Source of the DNA: Gracilibacillus sp. YIM 98692
GTDB lineage: Bacteria; Bacillota; Bacilli; Bacillales; Amphibacillaceae
Direction of reading: 5' to 3'
NCBI RefSeq assembly: GCF_010993965.1
Contig: NZ_WIXM01000008.1
Span: 1 to 64,000, forward strand
Length of the DNA: 64,000 nt
A program made the position numbers and the translations under genes. This document shows, piece after piece, positions 28,948 through 37,924 of this stretch. The number at the start of each line of letters is the position of its first letter. The first letter of the stretch is position 1. The notes under the pieces were generated by a model. The model did no database searches, had not been told where the DNA came from, and saw nothing but the letters and a program-made list of their open reading frames with translations.

Positions 28948-30420
28948 TTAGAATCTTTTATTTTGAACTAATGGCACCACATCACATGTTTCTTGATAAA
29001 ATGTTAGCATTCTTTCTTTTAGCTTGATCACTATTTCTTTGTAACTTGCGTCATCAATCAAATTGATTGTTTCTTCGGGATCTGCTTCTAAATCATACAG
29101 TTCGTCTTTTTCATCCAACCTTCGGATATACTTGTATTTTTCTGTTCTTACCATAGTTGCTTTGGTATGCTCAGGCCCTTGACTTCTTTGCATTTCTCCT
29201 CTTGGCCAATAAAGATCAGAGGGATTTCTATTCATCGGACCGTCTTCATTACAATGAATTTCTTCTTTCAGCCTGCCGCCTTCTGAAAACACAGCATCTC
29301 GATGCCTTTGTTTTTCCCCTTTCATTATTGGTACTAATGACTTCCCGAAGTGAAAATGATTAGGCTCTACCTCTGTTAGATCCTCAACGGTGGCAGTAAA
29401 ATCGACTAACTCTACTAAACTATCACGAACTCCCGGCTCGATGTCTACGGAACTAGGTGGTTTAATAATAAATGGTACCTTCGTTAAACAATCTTGAAAA
29501 ACGTTCTGTGCTTTTTCTACTACTCCATAATCTCCTGCGAATTCTCCATGATCAGAAAAGAAAAAGATTGCTGTATCCTCATAAAGTCCTTGTTCTTTTA
29601 GTGCCTCAACAAGCATTCCAAATTGATGATCTACTCTTGTACACATCGCATAATAAGTTGCTCTTAGTTCCGCCCACCTTTTTTCACTCCATGTACTTAA
29701 ATTCATTTTTTCATATAATCCGGCAAGCATACTTGGTTTGTTATCCCAAGAGTCTGGCTCCTTGATTCGTTCTGGCATTTTGTCACGGTCAATCATTTCA
29801 TACCATGGTGATTCTACCCCAAATGGAACATGTGGATATAATAATGGCAAATACATACACATCGGTTTATCAGCTGGCGGATTCTTAATAAAATCAATCG
29901 CTCCCATTACATTTTCCCAATCAGGATCATGATAATGAGATTCTCCTTCTTCTTTTTCAATCTCACCGACATAAAAAGAATAATAGGTGTCATCTTCAGG
30001 ATTGCCACGTCTTAAATCGTTACCAAAATAATTTTTTGTTTCTCGTCGGGGCTCATATTTTTCATTGCAATAATCATCAAAACCATTTTCAGCAGGTACT
30101 AAATCATTTCTTCCTCCCCACCAAACATAATAGCCAGCTTCTTTTAACGTTTTCAGTAATACTGGCTCATCCTTTTGCATCATGTGATACATGGTACGAT
30201 GTCCACGTACATGGGGATACCAACCGCTCATAAACGAACAACGACTAGGTGTGCAGACAGGATTTTGACAAAAAGCATTTCGGAAAGAAACAGCATCTGT
30301 TTCAACGATTTTGTCTAAATGAGGAGTAACGGCAGCGGGGTTACCCATATGACCTAGTAAATCTCCTCGCCACTGATCAACATTGAATATAATAATATTT
30401 GGTTTCTTCTTATTTTCCAT
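28948..30420 (-). CDS. Sulfatase, CTPSR type
   Basis: This is a 490-residue formylglycine-dependent sulfatase without a signal peptide. Cys56 lies in the canonical CTPSR motif (QNPVCTPSRCSFMSGWYP). Metal-binding Asp is in FNVDQWRGD, and the second site is FFSDHGEFAGDYG. It is a close paralogue of the protein at 36422-37900, sharing long identical stretches such as the motif region and GPEHTKA. It starts 14 bp downstream of the permease stop, with AGGAGG. This places it in the same transcript as an ABC importer, so it probably desulfates what that importer brings in. Confidence 0.94.
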   Translation of the reverse strand: MENKKKPNIIIFNVDQWRGDLLGHMGNPAAVTPHLDKIVETDAVSFRNAFCQNPVCTPSRCSFMSGWYPHVRGHRTMYHMMQKDEPVLLKTLKEAGYYVWWGGRNDLVPAENGFDDYCNEKYEPRRETKNYFGNDLRRGNPEDDTYYSFYVGEIEKEEGESHYHDPDWENVMGAIDFIKNPPADKPMCMYLPLLYPHVPFGVESPWYEMIDRDKMPERIKEPDSWDNKPSMLAGLYEKMNLSTWSEKRWAELRATYYAMCTRVDHQFGMLVEALKEQGLYEDTAIFFFSDHGEFAGDYGVVEKAQNVFQDCLTKVPFIIKPPSSVDIEPGVRDSLVELVDFTATVEDLTEVEPNHFHFGKSLVPIMKGEKQRHRDAVFSEGGRLKEEIHCNEDGPMNRNPSDLYWPRGEMQRSQGPEHTKATMVRTEKYKYIRRLDEKDELYDLEADPEETINLIDDASYKEIVIKLKERMLTFYQETCDVVPLVQNKRF

Positions 30421-30434
30421 ATTTAAACCTCCTG

Positions 30435-31301
30435 TTATCCCTTCACACTTGATGACAGTAAACTTTGCACGAAATGTTTTTGGAATACAAAAAACATGAT
30501 AATTAGCGGAATAGATACAACAAGTGTTGCAGCCATTAATAAATTAAATTCTATGCCAAATTCCCCTTGGAAAGCCTGTAAACCTAACTGAACCGTTCGC
30601 ATTTCAGCAGTATTGGTATAAATAAGCGGGTGAAAAAAGTCATTCCAAATATGAACCGTTTTCAAAATACCAAATGCTGCAATAACCGGACCACTAAGCG
30701 GTAAATATACGGATATGAATGTTCTAATTGGACCTGCTCCATCCATATAGGCCGCTTCATCAAGAGATTTTGGAAAATATTGATAAAATTGACGAGACAA
30801 GAATACACCAACAGGTGCTGCTACTTGAGGAATGATTAAAGCGTAATACGTATTTAACCATCCATTTCCGCCCATGCCAAATAAATCATTACCTCCAAAT
30901 AAAGGAATATGCTTCATGATAATAAATTGCGGGATAATTACTGCTTGAGGTGGTACCATAAGCCCTAATAATAGAATAATAAAGATAACATTCTTTCCTT
31001 TAAAGTTCATTCTGGCAAACGTGTATCCTGCTAATAGACTTACAACTATACTTGCTCCAACCCCGAAAAAGGTAACAATGAACGAATTTTTAAAATAGGT
31101 TCCCCAAGCAGCCGTCTGCATGGCTGCTACATAATTTTCAAACTGCCATGCTTTTGGTAAAAAAGTAAATTGACCTGATACAAATTCTGTATCACCTTTT
31201 AAAGAGGTAAAAATAATGAATAAAAATGGTAAAATCATAATAATCGATGCAATGATTAAAAGGATATAGGCAATCATTTTGCTTTTTCTGTTGTTTAACA
31301 T
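30435..31301 (-). CDS. Carbohydrate ABC transporter permease (MalG type), second system
   Basis: This is a 288-residue permease with six membrane helices. The EAA loop is at SLDEAAYMDGAGPIRTFISV and the C terminus is FVQSLLSSSVKG. It lies between its MalF-type partner (15 bp upstream) and two sulfatase genes. It is part of an importer for a sugar that is presumably sulfated. No ATPase gene is nearby, so a shared MsmX-type ATPase is assumed. Confidence 0.94.
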   Translation of the reverse strand: MLNNRKSKMIAYILLIIASIIMILPFLFIIFTSLKGDTEFVSGQFTFLPKAWQFENYVAAMQTAAWGTYFKNSFIVTFFGVGASIVVSLLAGYTFARMNFKGKNVIFIILLLGLMVPPQAVIIPQFIIMKHIPLFGGNDLFGMGGNGWLNTYYALIIPQVAAPVGVFLSRQFYQYFPKSLDEAAYMDGAGPIRTFISVYLPLSGPVIAAFGILKTVHIWNDFFHPLIYTNTAEMRTVQLGLQAFQGEFGIEFNLLMAATLVVSIPLIIMFFVFQKHFVQSLLSSSVKG

Positions 31302-31316
31302 CTCTGTTAACCCCCT

Positions 31317-32189
31317 TTAATTTAGATCATTTTCTTTTGGAGTGAATATATAGTTAACCAATGTAAATACAAATACAATGATTAATAAGAAGATAGCTAA
31401 AGTAGCAGCATACCCCATTTCAAAATCCTCAAAGCCCCTTCTTACGATTTCATTTACAATCGTCGTCGTTCGGTTGGCTGGTCCTCCTCCTGTCATAACA
31501 TAAACAATATCAAACACTTGGAAGGATGCGATCGTTGTCATAATAAAGATAAAAAAGGTAATAGGTCTTAATAATGGTATTGTAATTTGAAAGAATTTCC
31601 TAATGGATGTAGCACCATCAATACTTGCCGCTTCATACAGTTCATTCGGTATCCCTTGCAATCCTGCCGTATATATAATCATACTAAATCCAATAGATAT
31701 CCAAATTCCTACAACAATTACTGCTGGTAAAGCTGTTGCAGGGTCTTTCAGTAAGTCTTTACTACTTAAACCAAATGATTGTAAAAAGGAATATATGGGA
31801 CCTCCAATTGGACTGTACAGCCAAATCCATGTCATAGAGACGGCAACCCCTGACATAACAGCTGGTAAATAAATGATCGCTCTAAATACAGGAGCTAATT
31901 TAATTTTCGTATTCATAAACACCGCTAATACTAATCCAATAATCATGCTCGGCAATACGGTGAACAACCAGTAAAAGCTTGTATTTCGAATGGAAAGCAG
32001 GAAGGCATTATCACTAAATGCTTTTTGATAATTGCCTATTCCTATCCATTCACCTGCACTAAAAATATTTTGATTTGTAAAACTCAAATAGAACACCCAA
32101 ATTAAAGGTATCAGTACAAATACCAAATAGATAATGGCATAAGGACTGATCAAAATATATGGTACGATACTATTCCATTTACTTTTCAT
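31317..32189 (-). CDS. Carbohydrate ABC transporter permease (MalF type), second system
   Basis: This is a 290-residue six-helix permease; the EAA motif is at ELYEAASIDGATSIRKFFQI. The ATG at 32189 (MKSKWNSIVPY) is chosen because GGGGGA stands 5-6 bases before it. A longer in-frame start at 32243 would add 18 residues, part of them read from the neighbouring repeat element, and has no ribosome-binding site. The binding-protein gene lies upstream, beyond the palindromic repeat. Confidence 0.93.
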   Translation of the reverse strand: MKSKWNSIVPYILISPYAIIYLVFVLIPLIWVFYLSFTNQNIFSAGEWIGIGNYQKAFSDNAFLLSIRNTSFYWLFTVLPSMIIGLVLAVFMNTKIKLAPVFRAIIYLPAVMSGVAVSMTWIWLYSPIGGPIYSFLQSFGLSSKDLLKDPATALPAVIVVGIWISIGFSMIIYTAGLQGIPNELYEAASIDGATSIRKFFQITIPLLRPITFFIFIMTTIASFQVFDIVYVMTGGGPANRTTTIVNEIVRRGFEDFEMGYAATLAIFLLIIVFVFTLVNYIFTPKENDLN

Positions 32190-32212
32190 GTGAATCCCCC
32201 ATTTAGAAGTTA

Positions 32213-32406
32213 GAGCTGTCTCAAAAGCAGGCTCACTGTACACGCAACTGGAATATACTCGCTTTCCGCGGGCAACGCTTCAGCCTCCTCGTGAGCAAAA
32301 AACGCTCACTGTGGGGGCTTCAGCTGTCCGATTTCCCGCAGGAGTCTCGTATATTCCATTTGCTGAACTTGTTTAGATACGTAAACTAACCTTATGCGAC
32401 AGCCCC
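32213..32406. repeat. Single palindromic repeat, copy D, inside an ABC operon
   Basis: This 194-bp imperfect palindrome has the inverted termini GAGCTGTC (32213-32220) and GACAGCCCC (32398-32406). Inner arms GCAACTGGAATATACTCG and the inverse of CGTATATTCCATTTGC pair as well. The core shares CTTTCCGCGGGCAACGC, CAGCCTCCTC and CCCGCAGGAGTCT with copies A-C. It lies 7 bp after the stop of the binding-protein gene and 23 bp before the permease start. Its transcript would fold into one long hairpin. Confidence 0.88.
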
Positions 32407-32413
32407 AATCTAT

Positions 32414-33727
32414 TTATTCTAAACCTAACTCTTGTCTAACTTGATCTGCCTGAAATTCTAAGGATTCTCCTGGTTCCCTTACATCTGAATAAGCTTCTTC
32501 AAGCGCTAACCTTAAATGTTCCACATTTAAATTCCAATGTTCTGATGCTCTAAAGCCACCTGAGTCTTTCATTGCTTCAAATACCACTTCATTATAAGGA
32601 GATAAATTCTTAAATTCTTCTTCCATGGATTTCCTTGGAATGAGATAACCTGCTTCTTCTGAAAATTTCAATAGATTGTCAGGTTCAAACCAAAATTTAA
32701 TAAATTCCCATGCTTCTTCCTGATATTCTGTACTATCATTCATGGCCACAAAAGTACCCATCGATAAAGATGTCTGTGTACCATTTGGCCCTTCTGGAGG
32801 TAAAGTCCAACCGATATTTTCTAAGTCAATAGAATCTCCCATTGCTTCCACAATCTGTGGTGAAGTAAATGCCATAGCTGATTGTCCATTCTGGAAAGGA
32901 GAGCCTTCTAATTGTAAATTATTCGATGGAATAATTGCTCCATCGTTGTATAAATCTACTAGATCACTTAGTAGTTGTTTTGAAGTATCTGAATCGTACA
33001 GAGGATCACCATTTTCTTCATACATATGTGCTTGGTCATGTAATAAAAGTAAGGAATAAAATGCTTGTTCTCCATTTTGCACTGGAATATCTATTCCACC
33101 ACGAGTTGTAGTACCACTTTCGTCTATAATAGCTAATTGACGTGCATATTCATAAAGTTCTTCTACAGTTTGCGGCGGTTGTTCAGGATCCAGGCCTGCT
33201 TCTTCAAAATAATCCTTTCGATAGAATAATACACGAATGTCTGGAAATAAAAGGCCATATTGTCCACCATTCCATTGACCACTCTCTAAAATATCTGGAA
33301 AAATATCTTCTTTTCCATCCCAATTATCCTGTTCTATAAATTGATTTAAATCAGCATATTGTTCTTGTACTACTGTATACATCAGCTGCCCATAACCTAA
33401 TCCATGAATATCTGGAGCATTACCACCTGCATAGCCAACAGAAAGTTTTTGGAAATATTCCCCCCACGGTACTGCTTCATATTCAATGTTAATATTGGGA
33501 TTTTCATTTTCAAAATCCTCTACGATTCCACTTATCGCATCTGCTACATAGTTTTGACCAGGCCACCATAATTTCAATGTTACTTCTTCTTCCTGATTTT
33601 GTTCTCCTTCTCCGTTAGCACTCTTTTGTTTTTCTTCATTTGTAGAAGAATCACTTTGACATCCAGTAACCATCAACAATAAAGATAGAATAAAAATAAT
33701 ACCCCACTTTAAAATTTTTCTTTCCAT
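32414..33727 (-). CDS. Sugar ABC transporter solute-binding lipoprotein, second system
   Basis: This is a 437-residue extracellular binding lipoprotein. The signal helix is followed by the lipobox MVTGCQSD, with the cysteine at about residue 23, and an Asn/Glu/Lys-rich linker. The mature domain opens VTLKLWWPGQ, and QSAMAFTSPQIVEAM is a typical MalE-family segment. The ATG at 33727 is preferred: AAAGGGG lies 7 bases upstream and the signal peptide starts there. The in-frame ATG at 33787 would add 20 hydrophilic residues before the signal. It is the first gene of the importer-sulfatase operon, and a weak cre and a dyad lie upstream. Confidence 0.93.
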   Translation of the reverse strand: MERKILKWGIIFILSLLLMVTGCQSDSSTNEEKQKSANGEGEQNQEEEVTLKLWWPGQNYVADAISGIVEDFENENPNINIEYEAVPWGEYFQKLSVGYAGGNAPDIHGLGYGQLMYTVVQEQYADLNQFIEQDNWDGKEDIFPDILESGQWNGGQYGLLFPDIRVLFYRKDYFEEAGLDPEQPPQTVEELYEYARQLAIIDESGTTTRGGIDIPVQNGEQAFYSLLLLHDQAHMYEENGDPLYDSDTSKQLLSDLVDLYNDGAIIPSNNLQLEGSPFQNGQSAMAFTSPQIVEAMGDSIDLENIGWTLPPEGPNGTQTSLSMGTFVAMNDSTEYQEEAWEFIKFWFEPDNLLKFSEEAGYLIPRKSMEEEFKNLSPYNEVVFEAMKDSGGFRASEHWNLNVEHLRLALEEAYSDVREPGESLEFQADQVRQELGLE

Positions 33728-33820
33728 TTTGTAACCCCTTTCATTTTTAGGATTTTTGTTCTTGCAACTTAAATGTAATCGATCCATCTCATTTTGGTAA
33801 AGTTCTATATGTAATAATAG

Positions 33821-33875
33821 AGTGTTAAAACCGCTGTTTTGGAAGTTCTGATTTTGAGGTTTTCATTTTAACACT
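33821..33875. promoter_or_regulatory. Long dyad upstream of the second binding-protein gene
   Basis: AGTGTTAAAA (33821-33830) and TTTTAACACT (33866-33875) are perfect inverted arms 35 bp apart, about 95-150 bp upstream of the binding-protein start codon. It is a candidate regulator site, perhaps for the membrane-anchored AraC regulator encoded next door. The assignment is inferred. Confidence 0.4.
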
Positions 33876-33919
33876 GTCTTCAAACTATTGATATAATAGG
33901 CTTTTCCACTATACATCAG

Positions 33920-33933
33920 ACAAAACGCTTATA
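33920..33933. promoter_or_regulatory. Weak cre candidate
   Basis: ACAAAACGCTTATA matches 11 of 14 positions of TGWAANCGNTNWCA. It lies about 190 bp upstream of the second binding-protein gene, far for direct promoter blocking. Confidence 0.35.
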
Positions 33934-33951
33934 ACATGTCAACGAAATTGA

Positions 33952-33982
33952 ATAACCAGTGATAATATAAATCACTGGTTAT
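33952..33982 (-). terminator. Terminator of the membrane-anchored AraC regulator gene
   Basis: A perfect 12-bp inverted repeat (33952-33963 with 33971-33982) begins 6 bp after the stop codon. The loop is AT-rich; only a short T run follows. Confidence 0.65.
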
Positions 33983-33988
33983 ATGTCG

Positions 33989-36253
33989 TTAAAAATTGCT
34001 TTTATTTACTTTTGGATTTTGTATTTCTTCATCTAATTGACGATATTCAGACGGAGTCATTCCTACTGCTTTTTTAAATACTGTATAAAAATTGCTCTTT
34101 GTTTGAAAACCAGAACGTTCCGCAATATCAGCGATTAACCAATCTGTCGTTTGAAGCATTTCTTTCACTCTATTGATCCTATTTGTTAAAATATAATCCG
34201 AAATCGTTTCTTTCGTCACTTCTTTAAAGACTTGTCTGATATAACTTACAGATAAAGATAAATGATCCGCCACTTGATTAACCGTTAACATTGGATCATG
34301 AATGTGTAAATTGATATACTCTCTCATCTCATCTACTAGCTCTGACTTCCGATCTGAAACTCTTAATTCCTCTAAATCACTCATAATATGATTTATTTCA
34401 GTTTCTAGCCATTCCCTAGCTTCAGTTAGAGTAGCATAGTTTTCTATCTGTTTTTCGATCCCATCAAAGCTTTTGAAAAATGTCAGTTGATTAAACGATT
34501 TCATCAAAGAATAGATCATATTGATTAAATGGAATTTACACTCGTTTGGATGCATTAATTGCAATTCTGAAAATATTTGGTCCAATATTTCATTTACTTT
34601 ATTTTTATTTCCAATTTGTATGGATTGACATAAAAAATCTTGCACTTTGTCTTTTACAGGATTCATCATGGTTACATATTTCTCAGCATCCGATTCCTCG
34701 TAAATTTTGTCTTTACCTGTGATAAATTTTAATGTTGATAAATTGTAAATTTCTTGATAAGTCGATTTCAAGTTGCCATCGGTTTCTTTTGGATCACTAA
34801 TGGCAATTGTTACATTTAAATTCAACCATTTAGATATTTGATTTTTCGCAATCTGAAGTTGTTCCATTAAGTTAGATTTATTTAAATTATCATTACCAAA
34901 TAATAGCACCATATGGTCTCCGCCAAAATCAGCAAACTCTATCGTTCGTTTTTGCTGAAATGTGTGCTCTATGATATTACCAATCGCATATTTCATTGCT
35001 TTTCTAGTTGTCAAATTATACTTTTCTAAAAATAATGGGTATCTTTCTATTCGAACAACCAATAACATTAAAGTTTCATCATTCAATAAATGGGTCTCTT
35101 CTGAAATATACTTTCTTATCGATTCATTTAAATAGCCTTGAAGAATCCACTGTCTTAAATTCTCCTCTTTAATTAAATGTTTATGTTTCCTAATCGAATT
35201 ACTCATTTCATTTAAAGTTTTAATTAATGAATCAAAGCTCTCATATAACATTTTATGTTCTTCTTGATTTGTTTTTTTATCTCGATCGACGTATCGATGA
35301 ATCTTGTCTTCAATACTCTCTGCTAATTGAGTAAACGGTCTATAAGTTTTTCTGGATAACCAAAATACGATTATGCCAATCATTAATAATATAACAATTG
35401 ATGCATACACAATATTTCTTTGAAAATTAGTTATCGATTGCTGCCATGGTCCTATTTCCGTCAAGTAATATAATTTCCAACCGAAAGTATCCATTGTGAC
35501 ATAATTGATCGACCAAGTTTTATCATCTATTTCCATGTTATATTGCCCTTGATTATGACTCGCCATATCTGATATATTACTACGATGATGATTCCAGCTG
35601 TCATCCCCTAACAATAGTTGTCCATTTTGATCAGTTAGAAGCACTGTAGTATTTTCGTTATCTTGATTATTTTGAAATAAGTATGCCTCCATCATGTCTG
35701 TATCTAGTAAAGTCACCATAGAACCATCATAATGTTCAGCTTCCACAATCATGGCTAAATAATTTTTATCTTCTCTTTTATGATGGAAGTATGTCAATCT
35801 TTTATAATTACCAGAATCAATCAATTCAAGCATATGTTGATCATCAAATTCCTCTTGCAAGAACATCCCTTGCTTTGAATCAAAGACAACTCCAGTTTGT
35901 TCATTAATCAAATAGACGGTATGAATAAACGGTTCATCTAATAAATAATTGGTGACACTTTTATATGATTTCCATAGCTCCCCACCGTTGTGTTCGTCTA
36001 ATTCCAAGTAATTTTGAATACGTTCATCTACATAAATACGCAATGAATACGCTTCCATTCTATCCAACAAAAATTGGATGCTCTCCGTAGAATTAGTCAA
36101 CTCACTTCTCGTAAAATGATTGATCTCCGAAAAAGCATACTTAGAGAATTGCTTGGATAATAATAAGGAAATAGGAATAATAATAATGGCACATAAAACA
36201 AATATCCATAAAGTCATTTTCGTATACATTTTTCTCTTTTTATAAAACTTCAT
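33989..36253 (-). CDS. Membrane-anchored AraC-family regulator with extracytoplasmic sensor
   Basis: This 754-residue protein combines sensing and DNA binding in one chain. A helix at about 12-35, an extracytoplasmic Cache-like region (about 40-285) and a second helix (about 290-308) resemble a YesM sensor. Instead of a kinase domain there is a cytoplasmic linker and a C-terminal AraC domain (about 650-750, LTVNQVADHLSLSVSYIRQVF and the closing GMTPSEYRQ). No histidine-kinase or receiver motif is present. The start at 36253 (MKFYKKRK) has GGGAGGAA 5 bases upstream; an earlier in-frame ATG at 36283 does not. It lies between the second importer operon and the symporter-sulfatase pair and probably regulates one or both. 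Confidence 0.88.
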   Translation of the reverse strand: MKFYKKRKMYTKMTLWIFVLCAIIIIPISLLLSKQFSKYAFSEINHFTRSELTNSTESIQFLLDRMEAYSLRIYVDERIQNYLELDEHNGGELWKSYKSVTNYLLDEPFIHTVYLINEQTGVVFDSKQGMFLQEEFDDQHMLELIDSGNYKRLTYFHHKREDKNYLAMIVEAEHYDGSMVTLLDTDMMEAYLFQNNQDNENTTVLLTDQNGQLLLGDDSWNHHRSNISDMASHNQGQYNMEIDDKTWSINYVTMDTFGWKLYYLTEIGPWQQSITNFQRNIVYASIVILLMIGIIVFWLSRKTYRPFTQLAESIEDKIHRYVDRDKKTNQEEHKMLYESFDSLIKTLNEMSNSIRKHKHLIKEENLRQWILQGYLNESIRKYISEETHLLNDETLMLLVVRIERYPLFLEKYNLTTRKAMKYAIGNIIEHTFQQKRTIEFADFGGDHMVLLFGNDNLNKSNLMEQLQIAKNQISKWLNLNVTIAISDPKETDGNLKSTYQEIYNLSTLKFITGKDKIYEESDAEKYVTMMNPVKDKVQDFLCQSIQIGNKNKVNEILDQIFSELQLMHPNECKFHLINMIYSLMKSFNQLTFFKSFDGIEKQIENYATLTEAREWLETEINHIMSDLEELRVSDRKSELVDEMREYINLHIHDPMLTVNQVADHLSLSVSYIRQVFKEVTKETISDYILTNRINRVKEMLQTTDWLIADIAERSGFQTKSNFYTVFKKAVGMTPSEYRQLDEEIQNPKVNKSNF

Positions 36254-36383
36254 ATGATTCCTCCCATATAAAGCAAATTTCATTCAGCCTGTTACCATCT
36301 AGGTAATTTCTATTAAATAAATCATACCATACTTTTAACCAAAAATAATAAAAGTGTTACAAAAATCTAAAAGTCAATAGTAA

Positions 36384-36406
36384 AGACCACCCAATATAGG
36401 TGGTCT
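36384..36406 (-). terminator. Terminator after the CTPSR sulfatase gene
   Basis: AGACCACC (36384-36391) pairs with GGTGGTCT (36399-36406) over a 7-nt loop, with TTTA after it on the minus strand. It starts 16 bp past the stop codon. Confidence 0.65.
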
Positions 36407-36421
36407 CTCATTAAAATTATA

Positions 36422-37900
36422 TTAAAATCTTGCATCTGGCTTATGCCGGACAACATCAGAAGTAGAAAGATGAAAGGTTAACAATCGTTCTTTTAATTCA
36501 GTCAACACATCTGTCAAACTTGGATCGTTAATTCGATTATGGACTTCTTGCGGGTCTTTATTTAAATCATATAATTCATCTTCTTCATATAATCGATGCA
36601 CGTATTTGTAATCTTTTGTTCGGCACATAACAGCTTTAGTGTGTTCTGGCCCTTCACTGCGTTGGAGACTCAAGCGTGGATAGTACAATGCTCCAGGCTT
36701 TTGTTGATCAGTTGCTTCTAATTCCATACAATGTTTTTCTCCTTGCAATCTGCCTCCTTCAGAAAAAACAGCATCACGATGTTCTCGATTTTCCTCTGCT
36801 ATTATGGGAAGCAGCGATTTTCCAAAGTGCGTATGACCAGGCTCAATACCCACTATATCTTCCACTGTTGCTGGGAAATCAATTAATTCCACTAGTGCCT
36901 CTCTTTTACCTGGTTTAGCCGGTATATCAGCTGGTGGCTTTACCACAAATGGCACTCTCGTTAGCGAGTCTTCGAAAGTATTTTGATTTTTTTCCACTAT
37001 GTTGAAATCTCCAGTATAATCCCCATGATCTGAGAAGAAGAAGACAGCTGTATCATCATAGATACCCGCCTCTTTTAAGGCATCCATCACTAATCCAAAT
37101 TGATGATCCACCCTTGCACACATGCCATAGTAAGTAGCTCTTAGCTCATCCCATTTCTCTTCAGGCCACGATTCCATGTTCTGAATATCAGCAATCCCTT
37201 TTAACATGCTAGGTTTTCCTTCAAAATTTTCAGGCGGCTTCACTCTTTCTGGCAGTTTTTCTCTGTCGATCATACTAAACCATGGTTCCTCTACGACATA
37301 AGGTGGATGCGGATACATTAATGGTAAATAGATACATAATGGTTGATCCTCTGGAACATTTTTAATTTGCTCTATAGCCCCATGAATATAGTCCCAATCA
37401 TAATTAGCAAACCCTTCTAAGCCATGTCCTTCTTCAACTTTGCCACCATAAAAAGAATAATAGTCTGGACTATCTGGATCTCCTCTCCAATCATCATTCA
37501 TGGCAGCCATTAATTTCTTTGTATCTTGATTTGGTGTGTATTTCACATCACAATATTCATCAAAATTAGCATCATTCGGAATTAAGTCATTTTTTCCGCC
37601 CCACCATACAAAATAACCCTGTTCCTTTAAAGTGCGTAATAATACTGGATCTTCTGGCTGCATCATATGAAAGATTGTTCTATTCCCTTTAATGTGTGGA
37701 TACCAGCCACTCATAAAGGAGCATCTGCTTGGTGTACAAACTGGATTCTGGCAAAATGCCTGTTCAAATGAAACGCCATCTTGCTCTACCATTTTATCAA
37801 GATTTGGCGTAACAGCTGCTGGATTGCCTAAATGCCCCATCACATCTCCACGCCATTGATCTGGATTAAATATTATAATATGTGGTTGTTTTGTTGCCAT
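36422..37900 (-). CDS. Sulfatase, CTPSR type (paralogue)
   Basis: This is a 492-residue formylglycine sulfatase, cytoplasmic. Cys55 lies in QNPVCTPSRCSF. The N-terminal metal motif is FNPDQWRGD and the second is FFSDHGDYTGDF. It closely resembles the enzyme at 28948-30420 along its whole length, so the two arose by duplication and may act on the same kind of sulfate ester through different uptake routes. It lies 24 bp downstream of the GPH symporter gene with AAGGGGAG before the ATG, and the two form an operon. Confidence 0.94.
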   Translation of the reverse strand: MATKQPHIIIFNPDQWRGDVMGHLGNPAAVTPNLDKMVEQDGVSFEQAFCQNPVCTPSRCSFMSGWYPHIKGNRTIFHMMQPEDPVLLRTLKEQGYFVWWGGKNDLIPNDANFDEYCDVKYTPNQDTKKLMAAMNDDWRGDPDSPDYYSFYGGKVEEGHGLEGFANYDWDYIHGAIEQIKNVPEDQPLCIYLPLMYPHPPYVVEEPWFSMIDREKLPERVKPPENFEGKPSMLKGIADIQNMESWPEEKWDELRATYYGMCARVDHQFGLVMDALKEAGIYDDTAVFFFSDHGDYTGDFNIVEKNQNTFEDSLTRVPFVVKPPADIPAKPGKREALVELIDFPATVEDIVGIEPGHTHFGKSLLPIIAEENREHRDAVFSEGGRLQGEKHCMELEATDQQKPGALYYPRLSLQRSEGPEHTKAVMCRTKDYKYVHRLYEEDELYDLNKDPQEVHNRINDPSLTDVLTELKERLLTFHLSTSDVVRHKPDARF

Positions 37901-37924
37901 ATATAGATTCTCCCCTTAAAAAAT

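Noticed and set aside
32190-32243. Longer N terminus for the second-system MalF-type permease
   Set aside because: The extra 18 residues partly come from the repeat element, and the ribosome-binding site GGGGGA points to the ATG at 32189.
33728-33787. Longer N terminus for the second binding lipoprotein
   Set aside because: Twenty hydrophilic residues ahead of a lipoprotein signal peptide are implausible, and AAAGGGG lies just before the ATG at 33727.
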